A DNA stretch of 32,344 nt, from positions 1-32,344 of the forward strand of contig JAFRPY010000039.1 in assembly GCA_017428925.1 (NCBI GenBank), written 5' to 3'. A program made the position numbers and the translations under genes. Under the pieces are notes generated by a model that saw nothing but the letters and a program-made list of their open reading frames with translations, was not told the origin of the DNA and made no database searches. The DNA is from Prevotella sp. (GTDB lineage: Bacteria; Bacteroidota; Bacteroidia; Bacteroidales; Bacteroidaceae). Of the stretch, positions 24,487 through 32,217 are shown piece by piece; position 1 is the first letter of the stretch; every line of letters begins with the position of its first letter.

Positions 24487-25221
24487 TTATAACCCTGCGG
24501 CTAATATCTCAACCACATGTTTAAACTGTATATTCATGCCTTCCTTCTTGGCAACGCCTGCCATGTGCATCAGGCACGAACAGTCGGGACCTGTCACGTA
24601 TTCGGCACCCGTCTGGATATGCCTCTCCACTTTGTCCTTGCCCATCTGTGCCGAGATGGCCGTTTCCTCAACCGAGAACATACCTCCAAAGCCACAGCAC
24701 TCGTCGGGCCGTTCGGGTTCCACCACTTCGCATCCGTCAACCAGTTGAAGAAGGTCACGAATCTTGTTGAATTTCTTCACGTGCTCTTCCGATGGAGAAG
24801 AAAGTCCTAATTCCCTCACACCATGGCACGAATTGTGCAGACTCACCTTGTGGGGAAACGTTCCCAGCGGATGATCCACCTTCACCACGTCGTGCAAGAA
24901 CTCAACCACATCCATGCACTTTTTGGCCGATTCACACTCATGACCAGCCAACAGCCGTTCATAATTGATTTTCACAAAAGCCGTGCAGCTCACCGATGGA
25001 GCCACCACATAGTCAAAGCCCTTGAATTTCTCCTCAAACTTCTCCGCCAGGGGCACCGCCATCTTCTCGAATCCGGCGTTGGCCATAGGCTGGCCGCAAC
25101 ACGTCTGCCCCTCGGGATAGTCCACGTCGATTCCCAGATGCTTCAACAGCTTATACGTGGCCACACCTACCTCTGGATAGAGTGCGTCCACATAACAGGG
25201 GATGAATAGTCCGATTTTCAT
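24487..25221 (-). CDS. lutA: LutA-type CCG-domain lactate oxidation protein
   Basis: A 244-residue protein with two CCG cysteine-rich domains. The first reads TCCGQPMANAGFE from about Cys41; the second reads ECCGFGGMFS near 175-185, with an upstream HNSCHGVRELG. Such domains bind an Fe-S cluster and are found in heterodisulfide-reductase-like and glycolate/lactate oxidases. As the first gene of lutABC it should act with LutB and LutC in L-lactate to pyruvate oxidation. No lactate permease or regulator is adjacent. A minus-strand -7 box lies at 25270-25277. Confidence 0.92.
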   Translation of the reverse strand: MKIGLFIPCYVDALYPEVGVATYKLLKHLGIDVDYPEGQTCCGQPMANAGFEKMAVPLAEKFEEKFKGFDYVVAPSVSCTAFVKINYERLLAGHECESAKKCMDVVEFLHDVVKVDHPLGTFPHKVSLHNSCHGVRELGLSSPSEEHVKKFNKIRDLLQLVDGCEVVEPERPDECCGFGGMFSVEETAISAQMGKDKVERHIQTGAEYVTGPDCSCLMHMAGVAKKEGMNIQFKHVVEILAAGL

Positions 25222-25269
25222 AATGTTATTGTAAATAGATTTTTAGTTAATGTCTGATAGTTCTGTGTG

Positions 25270-25277
25270 CAAATATA
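25270..25277 (-). promoter_or_regulatory. -7 box for lutABC
   Basis: TATATTTG on the minus strand, giving a leader of roughly 40 nt to the lutA ATG. It is about 60 bp from the divergent topB promoter. Confidence 0.5.
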
Positions 25278-25338
25278 ATAAAAAATCCGTCAACTTCTTT
25301 ATTTTTCGCCGTTTTTTTTTAGTATCGATTATTTTTTT

Positions 25339-25346
25339 TACCTTTG
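25339..25346 (+). promoter_or_regulatory. -7 box for topB
   Basis: TACCTTTG at 25339-25346 behind a T-rich run; the ATG at 25375 lies about 22 nt beyond the expected start. Confidence 0.6.
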
Positions 25347-25374
25347 CATCCCAAATCATTCATCGCAGAGAAAA

Positions 25375-27204
25375 ATGATCGTTTGCATTGCAGAGAAACC
25401 CAGCGTGGCTCGCGATATTGCCCGCATCATCGGAGCCAACAGTTCACGCCAAGGCTACATGGAGGGCAACGGCTATCAGGTGACCTGGACATTCGGCCAC
25501 CTATGCACGTTGAAAGAACCCCACGACTACACCCCGATGTGGAAGTCGTGGAGCCTTTCGTCGCTGCCCATGATTCCCCAGCGCTTCGGCATTAAGCTTA
25601 TCGAAGACGATGGAATAAAGAAACAATTTGCCATTATCGAGAAACTAATGCAGGCTGCCGACGGCATCGTCAATTGCGGCGACGCCGGACAAGAGGGTGA
25701 ACTCATTCAGCGGTGGGTGATGCAGAAGGCACAGGCCAAATGCCCGGTGAAACGGTTGTGGATTTCATCGATGACCGACGAGGCCATCCGCGAAGGTTTC
25801 AGCCAGTTGAAAGACCAAGCCGAATACCAGCCTCTCTATTTGGCGGGACTGTCACGTGCCATTGGCGACTGGATTCTCGGAATAAATGCCACGCGACTTT
25901 ATACGCTGAAATATGGCCAAAACCGACAAGTGCTCTCCATTGGCCGCGTACAGACACCAACATTGGCACTCATCGTGAACCGTCAGAAAGAAATCGACAA
26001 CTTCAAGCCCGAACCCTATTGGGTGCTTTCCACCGTTTACCGTGACACCACCTTTACGGCCACCCAAGGCAAGTTCATGAGCCGGGAAGAAGGCGAGGCC
26101 GCTTTCCAACTCATTGCCGACCAGCCTTTCGAGGTTACCGACGTGCAAAAGAAAGCGGGCAAGGAACAGCCACCGCAGCTCTACGACCTCACGTCACTCC
26201 AGGTAGATTGCAACAAAAAGTTCGGTTATTCGGCCGAGACAACGCTCAATCTTATCCAAAGCCTCTACGAAAAAAAAGTCACCACCTATCCCCGTGTCGA
26301 CACTCAATATCTCTCCGACGACATCTACCCCAAGTGCCCGGCCATCATGAACGGTCTTTTCCAGACCAAATTCGGAGGCGAGGCTCCATACGCCGAACTC
26401 GTCCGTCCGCTTGGCGGAAAGCCGCTGAAGAAAAGCAAGAAAGTATTCGATACCTCGAAGGTGACCGATCACCATGCCATCATCCCAACGGGCGTGCCCC
26501 CACAGGGACTAAGCGACATGGAGCGCCGCGTCTTCGACCTTGTTGCCCGTCGTTTCATCGGAGCTTTCTATCCTGAGTGCAAATTCTCCACGACCACCGT
26601 TCTCGGCAAGGCCGGTGAAGTGGAGTTCAAGGTCACCGGCAAGGAAATTATCGATCCCGGCTGGCGAATCGTCCAACAGGTTGCTGTGCCACAGCAACCC
26701 ACTCAAGACGAAGAAAAGGAGAAAAAAGACGAGGAACGGACGTTGCCCACCTTCGTAAAAGGGGAAAGCGGCCCTCACACACCTACCCTCACCGAAAAAC
26801 AGACCACCCCCCCACCCTACTACACCGAAGCCACCCTGCTTCGGGCAATGGAGACCGCCGGCAAATTTGTCGACGACGAAGAGCTGCGCGCCGCCCTCAA
26901 GGAAAACGGCATCGGCCGTCCTTCCTCTCGCGCCAGCATTATCGAGACACTTTTCAAGCGCCATTACATTCGTCGCGAGCGCAAACGCCTCGTAGCCACC
27001 CCGACGGGCATCGAACTTATCGATCTCATCAAGGAAGAACTGCTGAAAAGTTGCGAACTGACGGGCATTTGGGAAAAGAAACTGCGCGACATAGAGCATC
27101 GCAAGTACGATCCCGCACAGTTCATTCAGGAACTGAAACAGCAAATCACCGAAATCGTCAACCAAGTGCTCGCCGACAACACTAACCGGAGAATCAGTTC
27201 ATAG
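25375..27204 (+). CDS. topB: DNA topoisomerase III
   Basis: A 609-residue type IA topoisomerase that passes single DNA strands and decatenates recombination or replication intermediates. The Toprim domain has the N-terminal IAEKPSVARDIA and the metal site GDAGQEGEL at 102-110. The active-site tyrosine is Tyr305 in TTYPRVDTQYL, and later HHAIIPTG and GIGRPSSRASIIETL blocks are present. There is no C-terminal zinc-finger extension, so it is shorter than E. coli TopB. A Glu/Lys linker at about 442-456 interrupts the core. It is a chromosomal-looking gene with its own promoter; no conjugative genes are near, so I do not read it as a plasmid TraE-type copy. Confidence 0.93.
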   Translation: MIVCIAEKPSVARDIARIIGANSSRQGYMEGNGYQVTWTFGHLCTLKEPHDYTPMWKSWSLSSLPMIPQRFGIKLIEDDGIKKQFAIIEKLMQAADGIVNCGDAGQEGELIQRWVMQKAQAKCPVKRLWISSMTDEAIREGFSQLKDQAEYQPLYLAGLSRAIGDWILGINATRLYTLKYGQNRQVLSIGRVQTPTLALIVNRQKEIDNFKPEPYWVLSTVYRDTTFTATQGKFMSREEGEAAFQLIADQPFEVTDVQKKAGKEQPPQLYDLTSLQVDCNKKFGYSAETTLNLIQSLYEKKVTTYPRVDTQYLSDDIYPKCPAIMNGLFQTKFGGEAPYAELVRPLGGKPLKKSKKVFDTSKVTDHHAIIPTGVPPQGLSDMERRVFDLVARRFIGAFYPECKFSTTTVLGKAGEVEFKVTGKEIIDPGWRIVQQVAVPQQPTQDEEKEKKDEERTLPTFVKGESGPHTPTLTEKQTTPPPYYTEATLLRAMETAGKFVDDEELRAALKENGIGRPSSRASIIETLFKRHYIRRERKRLVATPTGIELIDLIKEELLKSCELTGIWEKKLRDIEHRKYDPAQFIQELKQQITEIVNQVLADNTNRRISS

Positions 27205-27301
27205 TTCATCGTTCTTGATTGCAATAAAAAGCCTTTCTTTCCGTTATGTTTCTTGACGGCAAGCCTGTACCAGGCTAACCATGAACCATGAACTAAAAAC
27301 T

Positions 27302-29359
27302 ATGAACTATAAAAAGTTCACCATATACATATTGTTGTGCCTGCTCCTCATCTCATGCGGGGCCGACCACTATATGAAGAAAGGCGAGAAGGCCATGGCC
27401 ATCGGCGAATACTACGATGCCTCAAACTACTTCAAGCGAGCCTACTCCGCTACACCCACCAAGCAGCGCGACCTGCGTGGCAGGCGAGCCGCCCGTATGG
27501 CCGATGCCTACCAAAAGATGGGCTCAACGCAAAAAGCCATCGCTGCATATCGCAACCAAATCCGTTTTAAACAAGACTCCCTGCTCACCCATCTCGACTT
27601 CGCCCGCCAACTGCTCAAAAACGGCAACTATAAAGAGGCAGCCGAAGAATTCCAGACCGTGCTCGACTCCCTGCCCGCCAGCCAACTGGCCCGCAACGGA
27701 CTGAAATCTGCCCAGACGGCACCCGAAATCAAACAGCTGGGTTCTCGCTATACCGTCAAGCGAATGGACATTTTCAACTCGCGCCGGTCCGATTTCTCCC
27801 CCATGCTTTGCGGCGACGAGCACGACCAGTTGTTCTTCACGTCAACCCGCAACGAAGCCCAGGGCGACGAACTCAGCGGCATTACCGGCACCAAGGCTGG
27901 CGACATCTTCTATGTGCAGAAAGACGACAAAGGCAAATGGGGCAAAGTGCAAACCATCGAGAGCGGGCTCAACACCGCCTACGATGAGGGTGCCTGCTGT
28001 TTCTCTCCCGACCAGCGCACCATGTATTTCACCCAATGCGCCTCCGACCCCTCCTATCCCCGCTTTGCAACAATCATGACCAGCAACCGCTCAGATGCGG
28101 CCTGGGGCAAGGGAACACTCTTGCAAATTTCACGCGACACCCTTTCCAGCTATGCCCATCCAGCCATCTCGCCCGACGGTAATTGGCTCTATTTCGTCAG
28201 CGACATGCCCGGCGGCGAAGGGGGACTCGACATCTGGCGAGTGCAAATTACCGCAGCCGGACTCGGCGGAGTAGAAAACATTGGCAAACCCGTCAATACC
28301 GAGGGTGACGAAATGTTCCCAACCTTCCGTCCCAACGGCGACCTTTATTTCTCCAGCGACGGTCATCCCGGTATGGGCGGACTCGACATCTTCATCGCCC
28401 GAGTGGGCAGCGACCGCAAATACCACCTCGAACATCCGGGCTATCCCCTGAATTCACAGGGCGACGATTTCGGCATGACCTTCGAGGGACCCCACAATCG
28501 CGGCTTCTTTTCCAGCAACCGCGGCGACGGACGCGGATGGGACCATATCTATTCATTCGAGAATCCAGAAATCATCCAGACCGTTAAGGGATGGGTTTAC
28601 GAGATGGATGGCTACGAGTTGCCTGCCGCCCAGGTATATCTTGTTGGCAACGACGGCACCAACCTGAAACTCTCCGTTAAGATGGACGGTTCGTTCGAAC
28701 AGGTCGTCAATCCCGGCGTTGACTATGTGATGCTTGCCACATGCCCCGGATTCCTCAACCACAAAGAAGAAATCAGCATCCGTCCGACGGAAAAATCCGA
28801 AGAACACGTCCTGCAGTTCCCGCTGGCCAGCATCCGCGTTCCCGTGCTGATAGACAACATTTTCTACGATTTCGACAAGGCTACCCTGCGCCCCGAATCC
28901 TCGGCAGCCCTCGACGAACTCGTAAAAATGCTTCAGGAAAACTCCAACATCACCATCGAACTCTCCGCCCATGCCGACTATCGCGGCTCCGCAACCTACA
29001 ACAAAAACCTTTCGCAGCGACGCGCAGAAACCGTTGTCCGCTATCTCATCGACCACGGTGTGGCCAAAGACCGTCTTACGCCCGTGGGTTATGGCAAGGA
29101 GAAGCCCAAGACCATTCGCAAGAAAGTTGTTGAGAAATACCCGTGGCTCAAGGAAAACGATGTGCTCACCGAGGAATTCATCAAGGCACTTGACCCCGAA
29201 AAGCAGGAAATATGCAACCAGCTGAACCGCCGAACCGAATTCACCGTGCTGCGCACCACCTACGGTATGTTCGACGAAAAGGGGCAACTGAAAAATCCTC
29301 CCAAGCCCCGTCAACAGGAAGAAAAAGGTTCAGACGAAGACTTATACCTCGACTTCTGA
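27302..29359 (+). CDS. porE: PorE-like TPR/WD40/CRD/OmpA lipoprotein of type IX secretion
   Basis: A protein of about 685 residues with a lipoprotein signal (LLLISC, lipidated Cys19). Domain order: TPR-like helices at about 25-140 (MKKGEKAMAIGEYYDASNY), a PD40/WD40-type beta-propeller at about 150-420 (repeated SPDG-like and DIWR blocks), a carboxypeptidase-regulatory-like domain at about 428-498, and an OmpA C-terminal peptidoglycan-binding domain from about 515 (NIFYDFDKATLRPES, ADYRGS, NLSQRRAETV). This exact order and length match PorE (PG1058) of the Porphyromonas type IX secretion system, which anchors the machinery to peptidoglycan. An upstream in-frame ATG at 27281 lies in repetitive DNA; the ATG at 27302 gives a normal signal peptide. 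Confidence 0.85.
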   Translation: MNYKKFTIYILLCLLLISCGADHYMKKGEKAMAIGEYYDASNYFKRAYSATPTKQRDLRGRRAARMADAYQKMGSTQKAIAAYRNQIRFKQDSLLTHLDFARQLLKNGNYKEAAEEFQTVLDSLPASQLARNGLKSAQTAPEIKQLGSRYTVKRMDIFNSRRSDFSPMLCGDEHDQLFFTSTRNEAQGDELSGITGTKAGDIFYVQKDDKGKWGKVQTIESGLNTAYDEGACCFSPDQRTMYFTQCASDPSYPRFATIMTSNRSDAAWGKGTLLQISRDTLSSYAHPAISPDGNWLYFVSDMPGGEGGLDIWRVQITAAGLGGVENIGKPVNTEGDEMFPTFRPNGDLYFSSDGHPGMGGLDIFIARVGSDRKYHLEHPGYPLNSQGDDFGMTFEGPHNRGFFSSNRGDGRGWDHIYSFENPEIIQTVKGWVYEMDGYELPAAQVYLVGNDGTNLKLSVKMDGSFEQVVNPGVDYVMLATCPGFLNHKEEISIRPTEKSEEHVLQFPLASIRVPVLIDNIFYDFDKATLRPESSAALDELVKMLQENSNITIELSAHADYRGSATYNKNLSQRRAETVVRYLIDHGVAKDRLTPVGYGKEKPKTIRKKVVEKYPWLKENDVLTEEFIKALDPEKQEICNQLNRRTEFTVLRTTYGMFDEKGQLKNPPKPRQQEEKGSDEDLYLDF

Positions 29360-29360
29360 G

Positions 29361-29483
29361 GTTTAGTCGTTTAGTTGTTTGGGAGATTGGTTGTTTGGTC
29401 ATTTAGGGAAATTGGCCGTTTGGTCGTTGGGGAGAATCCGTTTGGTCGTTTGGGAGAATCCATTTGGTCGTTTAGGGAGATTG
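29361..29483. repeat. Minisatellite D downstream of porE
   Basis: Five degenerate units begin at 29369, 29393, 29418, 29440 and 29462, with spacings of 24, 25, 22 and 22 nt. They are built on 'gtttggtcgttt' plus 'gggaga' and 'atcc'. The last two intervals are exactly 22 nt. No coding potential is apparent. Confidence 0.7.
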
Positions 29484-29505
29484 CCCGTAGGGATGGTTCT
29501 CACTC

Positions 29506-29564
29506 CCCCTCCTTGGAAAGGAGGGGCCAGGGGTGGTTGATAGAGGGGCCAGGGGTGGTTGATA
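29506..29564. repeat. GC-rich palindrome followed by a perfect 22-bp tandem duplication
   Basis: CCCCTCCTT 29506-29514 pairs with AAGGAGGGG 29518-29526. The segments 29521-29542 and 29543-29564 are identical 22-mers beginning 'gaggggccagggg'. The palindrome belongs to the same family as those at 7077-7171 and 30847-30880. Confidence 0.8.
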
Positions 29565-29642
29565 ACATTTTTCTTTACATTTCCCCCACTACAATCCGCA
29601 TAAAAGTAGCAAAAAGAACGTATGATTTTTGCAGATTCAATG

Positions 29643-29818
29643 TCTTTGAAATGCAAAAAACAAGCATCCGCTCAGCAAAAAATAGGGATTTAAAGTCTAA
29701 ATCCAGTTCATTTAAAGTTCAAATGATAAGCAATTAAAGTCCAAATAAAAAGCAATCAGACTTCAACTGACCGTCAATTGAAGTCCAAAAGCCTATGATT
29801 TAAAGTTCGGGAAATGAA
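29643..29818. repeat. Degenerate tandem array C, 22-bp period
   Basis: Eight 22-bp windows from 29643. Six clear units start at 29687, 29709, 29731, 29753, 29775 and 29797, each opening with 'gattta', 'cattta' or 'caatt' followed by 'aaagt' and 'caaa'. Read on the minus strand they share 'actttaa(a/t)t' and a 'ttttg' end, with about seven variable bases between. The windows at 29643 and, more weakly, 29621 continue the phase (15 of 22 matches between 29643-29664 and 29731-29752). It lies between the convergent porE and higA genes. Confidence 0.75.
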
Positions 29819-30095
29819 AAAAGAAACCTCAAAAACAAAATCTTCCACGTAAAGATTTTATTATCAACAACTTGCAGAAAACACCTCAAAACTCGTCTAT
29901 TTTCCGCCAAAATCCCGTTTGCTGACTTCCGCGCCACAATCAGCGCACCAAAATTCAGAATTTTCTTTACCTTTCGCCAATGGACGAACATTTTACTTCA
30001 TACTCGCAGCGAAGCGAGAACACATCAAAATTCAAAATTCAAAATTTATGCAAATATACCCCTCCACCGCCCAATGAGTTTGGACGGAAGCATAT
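29819..30095. other. Gene-free interval next to array C
   Basis: This AT-rich stretch holds a short hairpin (CTCGC/GCGAG within 30000-30020) and a simple 'aaaattc' repeat near 30025-30050. A 63-codon minus-strand frame across 29800-29991 is hydrophobic and lacks a plausible start context. Read on the minus strand, the segment leads directly into array C, so it could be a flank or leader conserved with the array. Confidence 0.35.
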
Positions 30096-30395
30096 TTAAA
30101 AGACCGCAGCACAGGCTTTCTTGATATCAACCAGCCTGTCAAGAAGCGATTTCTTCTGCCGTGCCACAGACATGTTATAGCGCGCCTGCATGTTGATGAG
30201 CAGTTCGGGATTGATGCCGAGAGCAGCTTCCATCATGAGCGCGAAATCCGTTGTCACTGGACGTTTGCCGTTCAAAATCTCGTTCAACTGAGTATAGGGC
30301 ACAGACAGCACCTCAGAGAATTTCTTCTGCGAAATGCCCCTTGCCTCCAGTTCTTCCTTCAGTATCTCTCCAGGATGTGTTGTCGTTCTGTTCAT
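30096..30395 (-). CDS. higA: HigA-family antitoxin
   Basis: A 99-residue helix-turn-helix protein of the HigA/VapI (XRE) type. The N-terminal THPGEILKEELEARGISQKKFSEVLSV is the family hallmark, followed by the recognition region YTQLNEILNGKRPVT and the LGINPELLINMQARYNM block. It should bind and neutralise the toxin encoded 6 nt upstream and repress their shared promoter, where an inverted repeat (30752-30770) is a likely operator. Toxin-first gene order is typical of higBA. Confidence 0.9.
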   Translation of the reverse strand: MNRTTTHPGEILKEELEARGISQKKFSEVLSVPYTQLNEILNGKRPVTTDFALMMEAALGINPELLINMQARYNMSVARQKKSLLDRLVDIKKACAAVF

Positions 30396-30401
30396 AATCC
30401 G

Positions 30402-30710
30402 TTATTGATAATGGTTTGTAATGTCTGTTACGGTGCAAATGGTCACCACAGGCTCTGTACTCTCCTGTCTGATCTTAAACTCTAAGCGATAGTGGTAGTC
30501 TATACGGATAGAGTAATAGCCATTTTCCAATGCTTCGAAATTAAGAGAGTTGAACACGAACAAGTCTTCTATGCGAGTAGCTGCCATCAGCGTATCTATT
30601 CGCCTCTGGTACTTCGTGACCACAGGCTTCTGAAAACGGTACTTTTTGTTCTTACAGCGCCCGTCGTTATAGAGTTCTTCAAGATAATCTTTTTCGTATT
30701 CAATAATCAT
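30402..30710 (-). CDS. higB: HigB/RelE-family toxin
   Basis: A protein of about 102 residues with the RelE/HigB ribonuclease-toxin layout: two N-terminal helices (EKDYLEELYN, KYQRRIDTLMAAT), the strand DLFVFNSLNFEAL, then YYSIRIDYHYRLEFKI, which carries the conserved Arg/Tyr of the active face, and a final strand. It should cleave translated mRNA on the ribosome. A frame start at 30740 exists, but the -7 box at 30728-30735 lies between it and the ATG at 30710, so 30710 is the real start. Confidence 0.85.
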   Translation of the reverse strand: MIIEYEKDYLEELYNDGRCKNKKYRFQKPVVTKYQRRIDTLMAATRIEDLFVFNSLNFEALENGYYSIRIDYHYRLEFKIRQESTEPVVTICTVTDITNHYQ

Positions 30711-30727
30711 TGCACTCCATTTGTTTG

Positions 30728-30770
30728 CAAAGATAAACAATTATTTCAGAATTCACAAATTTAGTGAATA
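30728..30770 (-). promoter_or_regulatory. higBA promoter with operator-like inverted repeat
   Basis: TATCTTTG on the minus strand at 30728-30735, with TTTG at 30757-30760 (21-nt spacer). The inverted repeat ATTCAC 30752-30757 / GTGAAT 30765-30770 overlaps the -33 element, the expected place for HigA autorepression. Confidence 0.6.
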
Positions 30771-30783
30771 TTTTTTTTGAAGA

Positions 30784-30823
30784 AAGGAAAAAAATCCCCG
30801 ACTTCAACAACTGAAGTCGGGGA
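30784..30823 (-). terminator. Intrinsic terminator of the FISUMP remnant
   Basis: A perfect 12-bp stem (30795-30806 with 30812-30823) and a 5-nt loop, followed on the minus strand by TTTTTTTCCTTT. It insulates higBA from the remnant upstream. Confidence 0.85.
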
Positions 30824-30846
30824 TGAAATCGTAATGGAAGTTCAAA

Positions 30847-30880
30847 AACCTCCCCTCGGGGAGGTTTGGAGGGGGTTCCT
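30847..30880. repeat. GC-rich palindromic repeat, copy of 7136-7170
   Basis: AACCTCCCC/GGGGAGGTT with a 2-nt centre, then TTTGGAGGGGGTTCCTTT. It differs from the copy at 7136-7170 at only a few positions and lies just after the stop of the FISUMP remnant. Confidence 0.75.
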
Positions 30881-30883
30881 TTT

Positions 30884-31270
30884 TCAGTTCTTGCGCACGG
30901 GGCGCACAGATTGACCGTAGTCGCGGCGGCCGTTGTCGTTCGTGCCCACGACCCCACTGTCGAAGTGCAATCCGTACGCGCCGTTCGTGTACGACTCGTA
31001 GAGCGACGACAACCAGTAGCAGCCGTCCGAACCCGCGTTGTACAACCTGCCTCTCCAGCTGTAGCCCGCGGCGGGAAGGAAGATGGAGGCTCCATTAGGA
31101 CCGGTGAACCTTCTGCCGATAACGCCGTTCTCGGTAGTCCACTCAGAAGTGCAGCTGTTCTTCAGTTCCTCCTTCTGCTCCTTACTGGGCATCACCCACG
31201 GACTGCCCCAGTTCACAGTGGCGGCATCGTACTGGGTGCCGGCGATGTTGGTGCCGATATCGAGGGTCAA
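30884..31270 (-). pseudogene. 5'-truncated FISUMP/DUF1566-type surface protein gene
   Basis: The frame encodes the C-terminal half of a Fibrobacter-succinogenes-major-paralog (TIGR02145-like) domain: ATVNWGSPWVMPSKEQKEEL, WTTENGVIGRRFTGPNG, SIFLPAAGYSWRGRLYNAG, CYWLSS and the closing GQSVRPVRK. Full-length relatives are secreted, with a signal peptide and more repeats upstream. Here the only start is a TTG at 31270, inside REP-like sequence, with an in-frame stop two codons before it. The family part begins abruptly at the RAYT element, so the gene looks cut by that insertion. The terminator downstream is intact. Confidence 0.75.
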
Positions 31271-31342
31271 GGGTCATGGGGAAGGGTCATGGGGACAGGC
31301 GATTGACCCAAGCCTGGGTCAAGGCTCCTGTCCCCATGACCC
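31271..31342. repeat. REP-like palindrome at the 3' end of the RAYT gene
   Basis: The outer arms 31284-31299 and 31327-31342 are perfect 16-bp complements (GGGTCATGGGGACAGG). The inner arms TGACCCA 31304-31310 and TGGGTCA 31315-31321 pair around AGCC, and small bulges separate the two stems. GGGTCATGGGGA is also duplicated in direct orientation at 31271-31282. The RAYT stop codon lies in the inner stem. Confidence 0.85.
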
Positions 31343-32140
31343 GTCCCGCCCGCCTATACGCTGAATCACACTATAGCTTAATCCAGAAACTCTGGACATC
31401 TGGCGAGGACCGACCTTGAGACAAGACATAACTTCTGTAACAATTTCTTTCTTAATCTTTTTATCCAATGCCTTGAATGCGGTGATACTTATAGCACCGC
31501 TACTCTGAAGCAACATCCGCCTAACTTCTTGGTCTGCTATTACCATTTTCTCATTTTCAATATCAAGACAGGCTAAAACGTCGGGCAGCGGTGTGTCCAC
31601 CAACTCCTGAAGACGACGCAACTCAACGCGCCTAAGCACAGGACGAATATAGCATACCCGAATGGGCGAACAGCCCAGATAATCATTGCTCCAACTGCTA
31701 TAACGATAGTCCCTAACGTTCTTCACCAACCCCGCCTTCAATGGATTTTGGTGTATATAACGAAATAATGTAAAGAAATAAGGCATGTCATCACATGGTT
31801 CACTCTTAAACCTATCCTGAAACAGATGTCCAATACGGCCGTACTTCTTGTTGAAATAGAAAACATAACTGGATGCTATAGACTTAATGATAACCCCAAG
31901 ATGCCAATCCCTTTCCCTGACAAGCAAATGGACATGATTAGGCATCAGGCAATAGGCAAAGATATGGCAAACGCATTTCGGAGTCGTCAATTCATCCGAA
32001 GGCCGCCTATTTAAACCTGACAGAATCTCAACGAACATCCTATAGTCCTCATCCTCCTCAAAGATGTCCTGACGATTGATTCCACGAAGCATAACGTGGT
32101 AGATTCCTGTGCCACTTTGTTTGCGTGCTTGACGAGACAT
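31319..32140 (-). mobile_element. REP-associated tyrosine transposase (RAYT, Y1 HUH family)
   Basis: A 273-residue IS200-like transposase. Signatures are the N-terminal GIYHVMLRGINRQDIFEEDED, the HUH-type metal motif HVHLLV within YCLMPNHVHLLV, the GRIGHLFQDRFKSEP segment, and the nucleophile region YFFTLFRYIHQNPLKAGLV with the catalytic Tyr. A C-terminal helical extension of about 100 residues (DVLACLDIENEKM; VSGLSYSVIQRIGG) is typical of this RAYT group and probably binds REP DNA. The last residues (GSWGQEP) are encoded by the REP arm. The start ATG lies inside a 14-bp hairpin. Such proteins mobilise short palindromes. Confidence 0.9.
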
Positions 32141-32178
32141 AATTCCGTTAAAACTTACATTTAAAACGGAATTATGTC
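32136..32178 (-). promoter_or_regulatory. Hairpin sequestering the RAYT start codon
   Basis: GACATAATTCCGTT 32136-32149 is the perfect complement of 32165-32178, with a 15-nt loop. The initiating ATG (complement of 32138-32140) is in the stem. If transcription starts upstream, translation would be blocked until the hairpin opens; if it starts inside, the transcript escapes. It may also be the element's end. Confidence 0.6.
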
Positions 32179-32184
32179 TACTTT

Positions 32185-32217
32185 ATTGCCAAGTGGGTCA
32201 AGTACCTCTTACCTTTG
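32185..32217 (+). promoter_or_regulatory. Promoter pointing out of the window
   Basis: ATTG at 32185-32188 and TACCTTTG at 32210-32217 (21-nt spacer). The next 127 nt carry only a 24-codon frame, so the target gene probably begins beyond the edge or the signal is orphaned. Confidence 0.45.

Noticed and set aside
25375-27204. Mobile-element topoisomerase
   Set aside because: No conjugation, replication or integration genes are nearby, and base composition matches the neighbouring chromosomal genes.
29643-29818. CRISPR array
   Set aside because: Units abut at 22 bp with no spacers of normal length, there is no long identical repeat, and no cas gene is in the window.
29800-29991. 63-codon minus-strand gene
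   Set aside because: Hydrophobic and basic shadow of AT-rich repeat-flanking DNA with no promoter or plausible start context.
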